Assembly (NCBI GenBank): GCA_938010045.1
Contig: CALLFZ010000007.1
Span: forward strand, 1 to 64,000
Source: an uncultured bacterium
Lineage (GTDB): Bacteria; Verrucomicrobiota; Kiritimatiellia; PWTM01
Length of the DNA: 64,000 nucleotides
Reading direction: 5' to 3'
This document shows, piece after piece, positions 9,771 to 17,358 of this stretch. A program made the position numbers and the translations under genes. Position 1 is the stretch's first letter. The number at the start of each line of letters is the position of its first letter. The notes beneath the pieces are model-generated. The model had not been told where the DNA came from and did not search any database. It worked only from the letters and a program-made list of their open reading frames with translations.

Positions 9771-9815
9771 TCCCAAGGTTGGACGGCTGCGGCGCCAAGG
9801 CGTCCAACGATTGGA
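9771..9815. promoter_or_regulatory. Palindrome pair, 32-bp spacing (site 1)
   Basis: TCCCAAGGTTGGA at 9771-9783 and TCCAACGATTGGA at 9803-9815 start 32 bases apart, about three helical turns. The second is a perfect TCCAA-N3-TTGGA inverted repeat; the first has a shifted left half. The pair lies just upstream of a plausible promoter (9826-9855) for the ABC importer operon. The extended sequence GTCCAACGATTGGACGGGC (9802-9820) occurs again at 57760-57778, where a second half-pair also lies 32 bases on. A binding site for a dimeric regulator or an interspersed repeat are the two readings. Confidence 0.55.
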
Positions 9816-9825
9816 CGGGCTCCGG

Positions 9826-9855
9826 TTGCAGGGGCGCCGGCGCCCACGGTATAAG
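9826..9855 (+). promoter_or_regulatory. Predicted sigma70-like promoter of the ABC importer operon
   Basis: TTGCAG (9826-9831) and TATAAG (9850-9855) are separated by 18 bases and end eight bases before the GTG start at 9864. The transcript would have almost no leader, which agrees with the lack of a Shine-Dalgarno there. Confidence 0.4.
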
Positions 9856-9863
9856 CCGCGGGC

Positions 9864-12107
9864 GTGACGGATCCGAATGTCCACCCGCGGGGGCGCGCAT
9901 GGCGGCCTCTGGCGGCGGGCGCCGTGATCGTGGCGGCGACCGGAGCGGTGCTGTCGCGGTGCGACAACTCGCCATATCCGGCGGACGAGGCCGGGTCGGC
10001 GACGCTGTACTTCGCGATTAGTTCGCCGATCAACAAGCTCGATCCGGCGACCTCCTACTATTCCCACGAGGCCGAGGTGGTGGACAACGTGTACGAACCG
10101 CCGTTCGAGTACCACCACTTGCGGCGGCCCTACGAGCTGCAGCCGCTGGCGGCGGAGGCGATGCCGACGCCCGTGTTTCGCGGCCCGGACGGCCACGTGC
10201 TGGAGGGCGATCCGCCGCCGGAGGCCGTGGCGCGGGTCGAGTACACGATCCGAATCCGACCGGGCATGTGGTACGCCGACCACCCTTGTTTCGCGACGAA
10301 CGCGGCGGGTGAGCCGCTGTACCGCGGGGTCTCGCCGCGCGAGGTGCGCCACTGGCCGACGCCGAATGATTTTCCGGTCTTGGCCAGCCGCGAGGTCACG
10401 GCGGCGGACTATGTGCGCGGGTTGCGGCGGCTGGCCGATCCGCGGCTGCCGTGCCCAGTGTATGCGACGCTGAAGCGTGCGATCCTCGGGTTCGGCGAGT
10501 ACAGCGAAGCGCTTGCGCGCGAGCTGGCCGCCGAGCGTGCGCGACGGGCGGCGGCGGGGGACATGGAGGACGAGGACCGCCGGCCCATCGTGCTGGACTA
10601 TCTGGCCGTGCCGTGTCCCGGCATCGAAGTGGTGGATCGATACACGTTTCGGGTCGTGCTCGCGCGCAAGTATCCGCAGATCCTGTACTGGCTTGCGATG
10701 CACTTCGCCGCGCCCGTTCCGGAGGAGGCGCTGAGGTTCTACGCGGAGCCCGCGATTGCGGCGCGGCCGATGGACCTGAACCGATGGCCGGTCGGCAGCG
10801 GGCCGTTTTTTGTGCGGCACTGCGAACCAGACCGCCGGATCGTGCTGGAGCGCAATCCGCGATACCGGGGCGGCACGTATCCCACCGACGGCACGCCGGG
10901 CGACCGCGAGGCCGGTTTGCTCGACGACGCGGGCCGCCCCATCCCGTTTCTCGAGCGCGCGGTGATCACAGTGGAACGAGAGTCCATCCCGGCATGGAAC
11001 AAATTTCTGCAGGGATACTACGACTATACCGTCCTGACGCCGGAGGTGTTCGAGCAAACGATTCAGGTGGTGGGCAGCGGCGAGGCGACGCTCTCCGACC
11101 GGATGAGGGCCCGAGGCATTCGGCTCCAGACCTCGGTGGCGGCGGCGATCTATTGGGTGGGGTTCAACATGGCCGACCCGGTCGTCGGCGGGCTCGATGA
11201 ACGGCGGGCGGCGCTGCGGCGCGCGATCTCCGTGGCGCTCGATTACAACGAATACCTCGACATTTTTCTGAACGGTCAGGGCCGGGCGGCGCAGGGACCA
11301 ATTCCGCCGGGCATCTTCGGTGCGATCGACGGTGAGGCGGGCGTGAATCGCTGGACGGACCGGTGGGATCCGGTGGCCCACCGCGCGGCGCGGCGTTCGT
11401 TGGACGAGGCGCGCGAGTGGCTCGCGCAGGCGGGTTGGCCAGGCGGGCGCGGTCCCGACGGTCGGCCGCTGGTAATTCACCTCGATCACGCGTTCGCGGG
11501 CGATCCGACCTTTGTGGCGGTCTTCGACTGGATGCGGGGCCGGCTGCGGCAGCTCGGGCTCGAACTGCGCGAGCGTGGCACGGACCTTTCGCGCTACCGC
11601 GACAAGCTGGAGCGGGGCCACGTCCAGATGTACCGGCAGGGATGGTTCGCGGACTACCCGGATCCGGAGAACTTCCTCTTCCTGTTCTACGGCCCCAACT
11701 CAAAGTTGCGGTCGGGCGGAGCCAACATTTGCAATTACGAGAACCCCGAGTATGACCGGCTGTTCGAGAGGATGGAAGGCATGCGCGACGGACCGGCTCG
11801 GGCGGAGATTGTGTCGAACATGGTCGAAATCCTGCGCCGAGACGCGCCGCTGTGCTGGGGGTTCCATCCCACGTTGTATGTGCTCAGTCACGCGTGGCAC
11901 CGCAACGGCAAGCCCAGGGACATGACGCACAATACGCTGAAGTATCAGCGCGTGGACGTGGCGCTGCGGGAACAGTGTCGGCGGGAGTGGAACCGGCCGG
12001 TGATCGCGCCAGTGTTGGTGCTGGAGGCGGTCGTGCTGGTGGGCGCGTGGCGGCTCTCGCGTCGGAGGGCGGGCCGCGCCGATGCGAATGGGGCGGCCGG
12101 ATGTTGA
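9864..12107 (+). CDS. ABC importer substrate-binding protein, family 5 (dipeptide/oligosaccharide type), with C-terminal membrane anchor
   Basis: 747 aa, GTG start at 9864; no ATG lies early in the frame. An N-terminal hydrophobic segment (VIVAATGAVLSRC) serves as signal or anchor. The Cys resembles a lipobox but the Arg at -1 is atypical. The body is the periplasmic binding fold of the DppA/OppA family, starting with ISSPINKLDPATSYYS. It is long for the family because of an insertion of about 150 residues around positions 90-250. Unusually it ends in a second hydrophobic helix (APVLVLEAVVLVGAW) and a basic tail, suggesting tethering at both ends. The permease ATG overlaps its stop codon. The ligand is unknown; the fucose locus upstream makes an oligosaccharide plausible, by inference only. 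Confidence 0.85.
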   Translation: MTDPNVHPRGRAWRPLAAGAVIVAATGAVLSRCDNSPYPADEAGSATLYFAISSPINKLDPATSYYSHEAEVVDNVYEPPFEYHHLRRPYELQPLAAEAMPTPVFRGPDGHVLEGDPPPEAVARVEYTIRIRPGMWYADHPCFATNAAGEPLYRGVSPREVRHWPTPNDFPVLASREVTAADYVRGLRRLADPRLPCPVYATLKRAILGFGEYSEALARELAAERARRAAAGDMEDEDRRPIVLDYLAVPCPGIEVVDRYTFRVVLARKYPQILYWLAMHFAAPVPEEALRFYAEPAIAARPMDLNRWPVGSGPFFVRHCEPDRRIVLERNPRYRGGTYPTDGTPGDREAGLLDDAGRPIPFLERAVITVERESIPAWNKFLQGYYDYTVLTPEVFEQTIQVVGSGEATLSDRMRARGIRLQTSVAAAIYWVGFNMADPVVGGLDERRAALRRAISVALDYNEYLDIFLNGQGRAAQGPIPPGIFGAIDGEAGVNRWTDRWDPVAHRAARRSLDEAREWLAQAGWPGGRGPDGRPLVIHLDHAFAGDPTFVAVFDWMRGRLRQLGLELRERGTDLSRYRDKLERGHVQMYRQGWFADYPDPENFLFLFYGPNSKLRSGGANICNYENPEYDRLFERMEGMRDGPARAEIVSNMVEILRRDAPLCWGFHPTLYVLSHAWHRNGKPRDMTHNTLKYQRVDVALREQCRREWNRPVIAPVLVLEAVVLVGAWRLSRRRAGRADANGAAGC

Positions 12108-13081
12108 GGTACCTTCTGCGGCGCGTTGTGTATGCGGTGCCCATCCTGCTGGGCGTCAATCTGCTCACGTTCGCGTTGTTTTTCGGAATCCATTCGCCCG
12201 ACAGCATCGCGCGCACGATCCTCGGCGACAAACAGGTGGACGCGGAGATGATCGCGCGTTGGAAGCACGAGCGGGGCTATGACCTTCCGCGGTTCTGGAA
12301 CGGTGCGGAGCGTGGGGTTCGCCGTCTCACTCGCACGATCTTCTGGCAGAAGAGCGTGCCGTTGTTTCGGCTCGAGCTTGGGCGATCGGACATTGACCGG
12401 CATTCAATCGGCGAGGCCGTCCGGTCGCGCATGTGGCCTTCGCTTTCGGTCACTCTGCCGATGTTTTTGCTATCGCTGGTTGTGACCTTGGCGATCGCCA
12501 TGCTCGCGGCCTTCCACCGCGGTAGCGCCCTCGATGCCACCGTTCTGGTGGGCTGTGTGATCCTGATGTCGATTTCGACGTTGTTCTACATTATCGCGGG
12601 TCAGTTTGTCTTTGCGCGGGTGCTGAAGTGGTTCCCGTTCTCCGGCTACACGGAGGGCCCCGGCGCGGTTCGGTATGTGCTGATGCCGGTCCTGATTGGG
12701 GTGCTCGCGGGGCTCGGCGGGCAGATCCGGTTCGACCGCACGGTGTTCCTTGAGGAGATTCACCGCGACTATATCCGCACCGCGCGCGCGAAGGGACTTG
12801 GGGAGGGGGCGGTGCTCTTCCGGCACGCACTGAAGAATGCGATGATCCCGATCCTCACTTCTGTGGTCGTGACGATCCCGTTTCTCATTATGGGCAATTT
12901 GCTGCTTGAGAACTTCTTCGGCATTCCAGGGTTGGGCAGTTACGTGATGGACGCGATTCAGCGCCAGGATTTCGCGGTTGTCCGGGCGATGGTCTATGTG
13001 GGGTCGCTGCTGTATATCGTCGGGCTGCTGATGGTGGACATCGCGTATGTGCTGGTGGATCCGCGGGTGAGACTCTCCTGA
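12101..13081 (+). CDS. ABC importer inner-membrane permease 1 (DppB type)
   Basis: 326 aa, ATG at 12101 overlapping the previous stop by seven bases, so translation is probably coupled. The N-terminus MLRYLLRRVVYAVPILLGVN is the standard DppB opening. Six membrane segments follow. The ATPase-docking EAA loop is DYIRTARAKGLGEGAVLFRH near residues 225-245. The periplasmic part between TM1 and TM2 (residues about 30-105) is longer than usual. It acts with the neighbouring permease to form the transmembrane channel of the importer. Confidence 0.92.
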   Translation: MLRYLLRRVVYAVPILLGVNLLTFALFFGIHSPDSIARTILGDKQVDAEMIARWKHERGYDLPRFWNGAERGVRRLTRTIFWQKSVPLFRLELGRSDIDRHSIGEAVRSRMWPSLSVTLPMFLLSLVVTLAIAMLAAFHRGSALDATVLVGCVILMSISTLFYIIAGQFVFARVLKWFPFSGYTEGPGAVRYVLMPVLIGVLAGLGGQIRFDRTVFLEEIHRDYIRTARAKGLGEGAVLFRHALKNAMIPILTSVVVTIPFLIMGNLLLENFFGIPGLGSYVMDAIQRQDFAVVRAMVYVGSLLYIVGLLMVDIAYVLVDPRVRLS

Positions 13082-13088
13082 GTGGCCG

Positions 13089-14198
13089 ATGGGATACGTC
13101 CTTAACAACGCCGTGGTGGCGGCGCTGGTGCTGGCGGGCATCGCGGTGGGGCGTGCGATGCGGCGCTCGCCGCACTGGCGGCGCGCGTTCGCGGAGATTT
13201 GGCGCCGGCGCGGCGCGCGGGTGTCCGCTCGCGTGGTCGCGGTGTACGCGGCGATTGCGCTGCTCGACAGCGTGGGATGGCACCCGGCGGTGCGGGACGA
13301 ATCCGGTGCGATCCGGCGCGACACATCGGGCCGGATCGTGCGCGATGCGCGCGGGCTCACTGCGCTCGACGCGCTGCTCACGCCCTGGCGGACGGCTCGG
13401 GAAAAGACCTATTCGGCGCCCTTCGCGACGCGTCAGTTTGTGGCCGAGTACGTGCGGGGAGCCGACGGCTCGCTGGAGCGGACGTATCCGCGGTTACGGT
13501 ATCCCCGGCGCCATCCGCTCGGCACCGACCGCATTGGCGAGGACGTGTTCTACCAGGCGATGAAGGGCGTGCGCACCGGCATGCTGCTGGGGGTGTTTAC
13601 GACGGCCCTCGTCGTGCCCTTCGCGTTGATCGTTGGACTGCTGGCGGGGTACTTCGGCGGCTGGGTGGATGACGTCGTGCAGTACCTGTACACCGTGTTG
13701 GCCTCGATTCCGGCCGTGCTGCTCGTGATGGCGTTTATGGTGCTGTTCGGGCGCGGCCTGGTGCAGCTCTGCGTGATTCTCGGTGTGACGACGTGGACTG
13801 GGCTGTGCCGTGTCTTGCGGGGCGAGACGATGAAACTCCGCGAGAGCGAGTTTGTGGCCGCGGCGCGGGCGATGTGTGCCCCGCCGCTGCGGATCCTCTG
13901 GCGGCACATCGTGCCGAATGTGATGCATTTGGTCGTGATCACGACGGTGCTCGGCTTTTCCGGCCGCGTGCTGTCCGAGGCGGCGCTGACGTACATGGGC
14001 ATCGGCGTGGGCGTGGACACGTATTCGTGGGGCCGGATGATCAATGACGCTCGGCTCGAGCTGGCGCGCGATCCGGTGATCTGGTGGAAGCTGGCGGCCT
14101 CGTTTGTCGCGATGGTGGGACTCGTGCTGCCAGCGAATTTGCTCGGCGACGCGCTGCGGGATGCGCTCGATCCGCGGCTGAGGAGCGAGCCGTCGTGA
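13089..14198 (+). CDS. ABC importer inner-membrane permease 2 (DppC type)
   Basis: 369 aa, ATG at 13089, seven bases after the upstream stop. The transmembrane core is residues about 165-365. The EAA loop is FVAAARAMCAPPLRILWRHI, followed by the familiar GFSGRVLSEAALTYMGIGV. The N-terminal 160 residues (membrane segments plus a periplasmic portion with TYPRLRYPRRHPLGTDRIGED) are longer than in E. coli DppC but are seen in several family members. The last codon overlaps the GTG of the ATPase gene. Confidence 0.92.
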   Translation: MGYVLNNAVVAALVLAGIAVGRAMRRSPHWRRAFAEIWRRRGARVSARVVAVYAAIALLDSVGWHPAVRDESGAIRRDTSGRIVRDARGLTALDALLTPWRTAREKTYSAPFATRQFVAEYVRGADGSLERTYPRLRYPRRHPLGTDRIGEDVFYQAMKGVRTGMLLGVFTTALVVPFALIVGLLAGYFGGWVDDVVQYLYTVLASIPAVLLVMAFMVLFGRGLVQLCVILGVTTWTGLCRVLRGETMKLRESEFVAAARAMCAPPLRILWRHIVPNVMHLVVITTVLGFSGRVLSEAALTYMGIGVGVDTYSWGRMINDARLELARDPVIWWKLAASFVAMVGLVLPANLLGDALRDALDPRLRSEPS

Positions 14199-16210
14199 GC
14201 GGGGTGTCGAACGATACGTTCGGACCGCGCTCGGCGATCGTGATCGAGGTCGAAGGGCTCGGCATCGAATTTGCAGGCACGGGCGGTTCGGTGCGGGTGG
14301 TGGACGGGGTGTCGTTCCGGATTGCACGGGGGGAGGTGCTCGCGCTTGTGGGAGAATCGGGCTGCGGCAAATCGCTCACCGCACTGTCCCTGCTCGGTCT
14401 GCTGCCGCCCGGGGCGCGGATGGCATCTGGTTCGATCCGATTCGAGGGGCGTGAGCTTGCCCGTCTGCCGCCGGCAGAACTGCGGGAGATTCGGGGCAAC
14501 CGGATCGCGATGGTGTTTCAGGAGCCGATGACCGCACTGAACCCGGTGATGACGGTCGGTGCGCAGGTGGCCGAGGCGTTGCGGCTGCACGCGGGGTTGG
14601 GGCGGCGGGCGGCGTGGAGACGGGCCGCAGAATTGCTGGCGGGTGTTGGCCTGCCCGACCCGGAGCGGCGGTGCCGCGAATACCCGCACCAACTCTCCGG
14701 AGGACAGCGCCAGCGTGTGATGATCGCAATGGCTGTCGCCTGCGATCCGGCGCTGCTGATCGCGGACGAACCGACCACCGCGCTCGACGTGACCGTGCAG
14801 GCACAGGTGTTTGAACTACTGCGGAAGGTGACGGTGCAGCGGGGCCGGTCCTTGTTGTTGATCACGCACGACCTTGGCATCGTGTACGAGAACGCCGACC
14901 GAGTCGCGGTGATGTACGCCGGCCGTGTCGTCGAGGAGGCCCGGCGCGACGCTCTGTTCGCGCGGCCGCTGCATCCGTATACGCAGATGCTGCTCGGCGC
15001 GATCCCGGCGCGGTCCGAACCCGGCGAACGATTGGCGGTGATCCCGGGCCAGGTGCCGCCGCCGGTCGAGTGGGGGGAGGGATGTCGGTTTGCGGATCGG
15101 TGCCCGTTGGCGATCGCGGAATGCCGCGGGGAGCGGCCGGGACTGCGCGAGGTGGACCATGGACGGCGCGTCGCTTGCATCCGTGCGCCGGCGGCCGCGG
15201 TCGGCGGGCGAACCGCCTGCGCCTCGTCCTCGCGAGCTGCGGCTGCGACGAACCGATTGGTCGTTGAGGAGCTGCGGGTCTATTTCCCTGTGCGCGATGG
15301 CCTGTTCGGAGCGCGGCTCCTCGTGCGGGCCGTGGATGGCGTGGATCTGGTTGTGCGCGCGGGGGAGACCCTGGCGCTCGTGGGGGAATCGGGGTGTGGC
15401 AAGACAACGGTCGCTCGGGCGGTGGTAGGGTTGGCCCCCGTCACGGCGGGGTCCATTCGCGTGGACGGCGAGGAGGTGGCCGGGCGCACCTGCCGCCATG
15501 TGAAGGCGGTTCGGCGCCGGGTTCAGATGGTCTTTCAGGACCCGGCATCGAGTCTCGATCCGCGCATGCCCGTGGGCCAAGCGATCCGCGAAGGGATGGA
15601 GATTCACCGGATCGGCCGCGATGCGGCAGAACGGCGCGAACGCATTGCAGCGTTGCTCGACCGCGTTGGGTTGCCCAAGGCCTCGGCCGATCGTTATCCG
15701 CATGAATTTTCGGGCGGACAACGGCAGCGGATCGGCATCGCGCGGGCGCTGGCGGTGGAGCCGGAACTGATCATCTGTGACGAGGCGACCTCCTCGCTCG
15801 ACGTCAGCGTGCAGGCGCAGATGCTGAACCTGCTGTGCGATCTGCAGGCCGAGCGGGGACTGTCCTATCTGTTCATCACGCACGACCTCGGCGTCGTGCG
15901 GCATGTGGCCGACCGCGTCGCGGTCATGTACCTCGGCGAACTCGTCGAGCAGGGCGCGACGCGCGAGGTGCTGGAGGCGCCACTGCATCCCTACACGGCA
16001 GCGCTCATCGCCGCGGTGCCGCGGATCGGGGAGGGCGGCCGTCGGCGCCTTGTGCTGGCGGGTGATGTGCCGTCGCCGATCGAGCCGCCCGCGGGCTGCC
16101 GGTTCCATCCTCGTTGTCCGTACGCGATGGAGCGCTGCGGTGTGGAGGCGCCGCCGTGGTTTGGCCCGCCGGCTGGACGCCGCGTCCGGTGCTGGCTGCA
16201 CGAGGCCTGA
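14195..16210 (+). CDS. Fused double ABC ATPase (DppD-DppF in one chain)
   Basis: 671 aa, GTG at 14195 overlapping the permease TGA. Two complete nucleotide-binding domains are visible. The first has Walker A GESGCGKS (near residue 50), signature LSGGQRQR and Walker B LLIADEP; the second has GESGCGKT (near residue 400), signature FSGGQRQR and LIICDEA. Each half carries the C-terminal oligopeptide/dipeptide extension with a Cys cluster (CRFADRCPLAIAEC and CRFHPRCPYAMERC), which in relatives can hold an Fe-S cluster. In E. coli these halves are separate proteins; fused versions are known. It powers the importer encoded by the three genes upstream. Confidence 0.93.
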   Translation: MSGVSNDTFGPRSAIVIEVEGLGIEFAGTGGSVRVVDGVSFRIARGEVLALVGESGCGKSLTALSLLGLLPPGARMASGSIRFEGRELARLPPAELREIRGNRIAMVFQEPMTALNPVMTVGAQVAEALRLHAGLGRRAAWRRAAELLAGVGLPDPERRCREYPHQLSGGQRQRVMIAMAVACDPALLIADEPTTALDVTVQAQVFELLRKVTVQRGRSLLLITHDLGIVYENADRVAVMYAGRVVEEARRDALFARPLHPYTQMLLGAIPARSEPGERLAVIPGQVPPPVEWGEGCRFADRCPLAIAECRGERPGLREVDHGRRVACIRAPAAAVGGRTACASSSRAAAATNRLVVEELRVYFPVRDGLFGARLLVRAVDGVDLVVRAGETLALVGESGCGKTTVARAVVGLAPVTAGSIRVDGEEVAGRTCRHVKAVRRRVQMVFQDPASSLDPRMPVGQAIREGMEIHRIGRDAAERRERIAALLDRVGLPKASADRYPHEFSGGQRQRIGIARALAVEPELIICDEATSSLDVSVQAQMLNLLCDLQAERGLSYLFITHDLGVVRHVADRVAVMYLGELVEQGATREVLEAPLHPYTAALIAAVPRIGEGGRRRLVLAGDVPSPIEPPAGCRFHPRCPYAMERCGVEAPPWFGPPAGRRVRCWLHEA

Positions 16211-16231
16211 GCGGCGTGCGCCGGCGGCAAC

Positions 16232-16245
16232 CCCGCATGTGCGGG
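16232..16245 (+). terminator. Small hairpin after the ABC operon
   Basis: CCCGCATGTGCGGG is a short GC-rich stem with a minimal loop, 22 bases after the fused ATPase stop. There is no T-run. It is a possible end of the importer transcript. Confidence 0.3.
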
Positions 16246-16569
16246 CGCGGCCTCGAGTTCGTGCGGTACGCGCGACGGCGGTCCAACGGCCGCACTCACG
16301 GCGTGCGGCGATGACGCGGTTGTTGTCGCCGCGGGCGGTAACCTCGGCGCAAGACGATCACGTGCTTCGCTGAACTTACCGAGCTCGACACAAGGCGGAC
16401 GGCCGCGATTTCGGCTCACCGCTGCCGGACGGAGCGGCCATCGACGTGTGACTCGGCCAACTTCGGCGCGCGCGAAGACGCCGACTTCCGCCCTTCGCCC
16501 AACGAGGGGTAGAGCTACAGCGGTGGTGGGCCAGGTCGGACCGCGGTCGCATCTGAAAATTTGATTCGG

Positions 16570-16616
16570 CTGAACACCTTATACACAAGGTGAGCTGTAA
16601 CGATAACGATGTTCAG
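16570..16616. repeat. Nested inverted repeat
   Basis: The outer arms CTGAAC (16570-16575) and GTTCAG (16611-16616) enclose an inner repeat CACCTT-ATACAC-AAGGTG (16575-16592). A related string CTGAAC...ACACAAGG occurs about 200 bases earlier at 16371-16396. Function unknown; it could be a structured RNA, a recombination remnant or chance. Confidence 0.35.
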
Positions 16617-16894
16617 TGAAGGAACACAAAGACCGATTTAGGGTCGAGCCGCATGGGGCATTCGATCGAGCATTCGGAGGTCGGCATGCGTTGACCATCA
16701 TGACGGCGGATGGCCTTCGCGTAGTACCCTGCCACGCATGTCGGATGCCCGGGTTGACCCTCACCGGCTACGCGTTTGTGCTGGTCCCCCATCCAAGACC
16801 GGGGAGGGACACTGGTGGGAAGACAGACCCCGAATACACGCTCCACTCGATGTGTTTCGGCCGACTTGTTTTGCGAGGCCGAAGGGGGCCGAAG

Positions 16895-17018
16895 GGGGAC
16901 AGGTATCCGAAAGCCTTTGAGCTCGTGCGGCGCTGTTGTGCGGGTGCACAGCCCACGCCCAGAGAGCTGCCTGTCCCTATCGGCTCCTATCGGCTCCGCC
17001 GGCCGGGTGCCTGTCCCC
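16895..17018. repeat. REP/MITE-like cluster of GGGACAGG repeats
   Basis: GGGGACAGGTATCC (16895-16908) is matched at 12 of 14 positions by the reverse complement of GGGTGCCTGTCCCC (17005-17018). A third partial copy, TGCCTGTCCC, lies at 16968-16977. Between them is a perfect 10-bp tandem duplication, CTATCGGCTC twice (16977-16996). Inverted GGGACAGGCACC-like units are often seen with REP-associated tyrosine transposases, but no transposase is recognisable here. I regard this as a remnant or a non-autonomous element. Confidence 0.45.
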
Positions 17019-17304
17019 ACGGAGGCAACGAGCCGAATCAGCAATCTGCTTGGCCGGGTTTCGCCGCGGATATCGACGCGCCGCTACCCACGTTCCCGTC
17101 ATGCCCCCCCGGACCGCGGTCAGCCGCGCCGCGATGCCCTCAGGGGCTTCTCCGCCGACCGAGTCTCTGAGAAGCCTCGGGGGGGGAAGGTCGGCAGAGT
17201 CGTCGAGTCGATCCCAGCCGAGAGGCGAGGGGGTGAATCGAATATTGACCGCTGAGTCCCCAACACCCCAACCGCGCAATCGGCGCGGGTCGGCGGGCAG
17301 CCGC

Positions 17305-17333
17305 TTGGCATGGGCGAAGTCGTTCGGTATAGT
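17305..17333 (+). promoter_or_regulatory. Predicted sigma70 promoter of the URO-D/cytochrome/PabBC unit
   Basis: TTGGCA (17305-17310) and TATAGT (17328-17333) are separated by exactly 17 bases. The start codon follows 25 bases after the -10 box. It is the best promoter-like match in the gene-free region. Confidence 0.5.
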
Positions 17334-17358
17334 GCACCCGCCAAGTGAGTTCCTCGAA

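Larger units (their letters stand above)
16211..17358. other. 1.15-kb gene-free region with small repeats
   Basis: No translation in six frames looks like a known protein; the open frames are overlapping low-quality shadows. The stretch is less GC-rich around 16330-16620 than its neighbours. It holds several structured elements listed separately: a hairpin at 16232-16245, a nested inverted repeat at 16570-16616, GGGACAGG-type repeats at 16895-17018, and the promoter of the URO-D gene at 17305-17333. A decayed mobile element or transferred segment is possible. Confidence 0.55.

Noticed and set aside
9811-9855. Use of TTGGAC at 9811-9816 as the -35 box for TATAAG
   Set aside because: The spacing would be 33 bases. 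TTGCAG at 9826 gives 18 and is preferred.
9519-11621. 700-codon minus-strand frame
   Set aside because: Antisense of fucI and the binding-protein gene; no motif and strongly biased composition.
16570-16616. Integron attC site
   Set aside because: The arms do not fit the RYYYAAC/GTTRRRY core sites, and no integrase or cassette genes are present.
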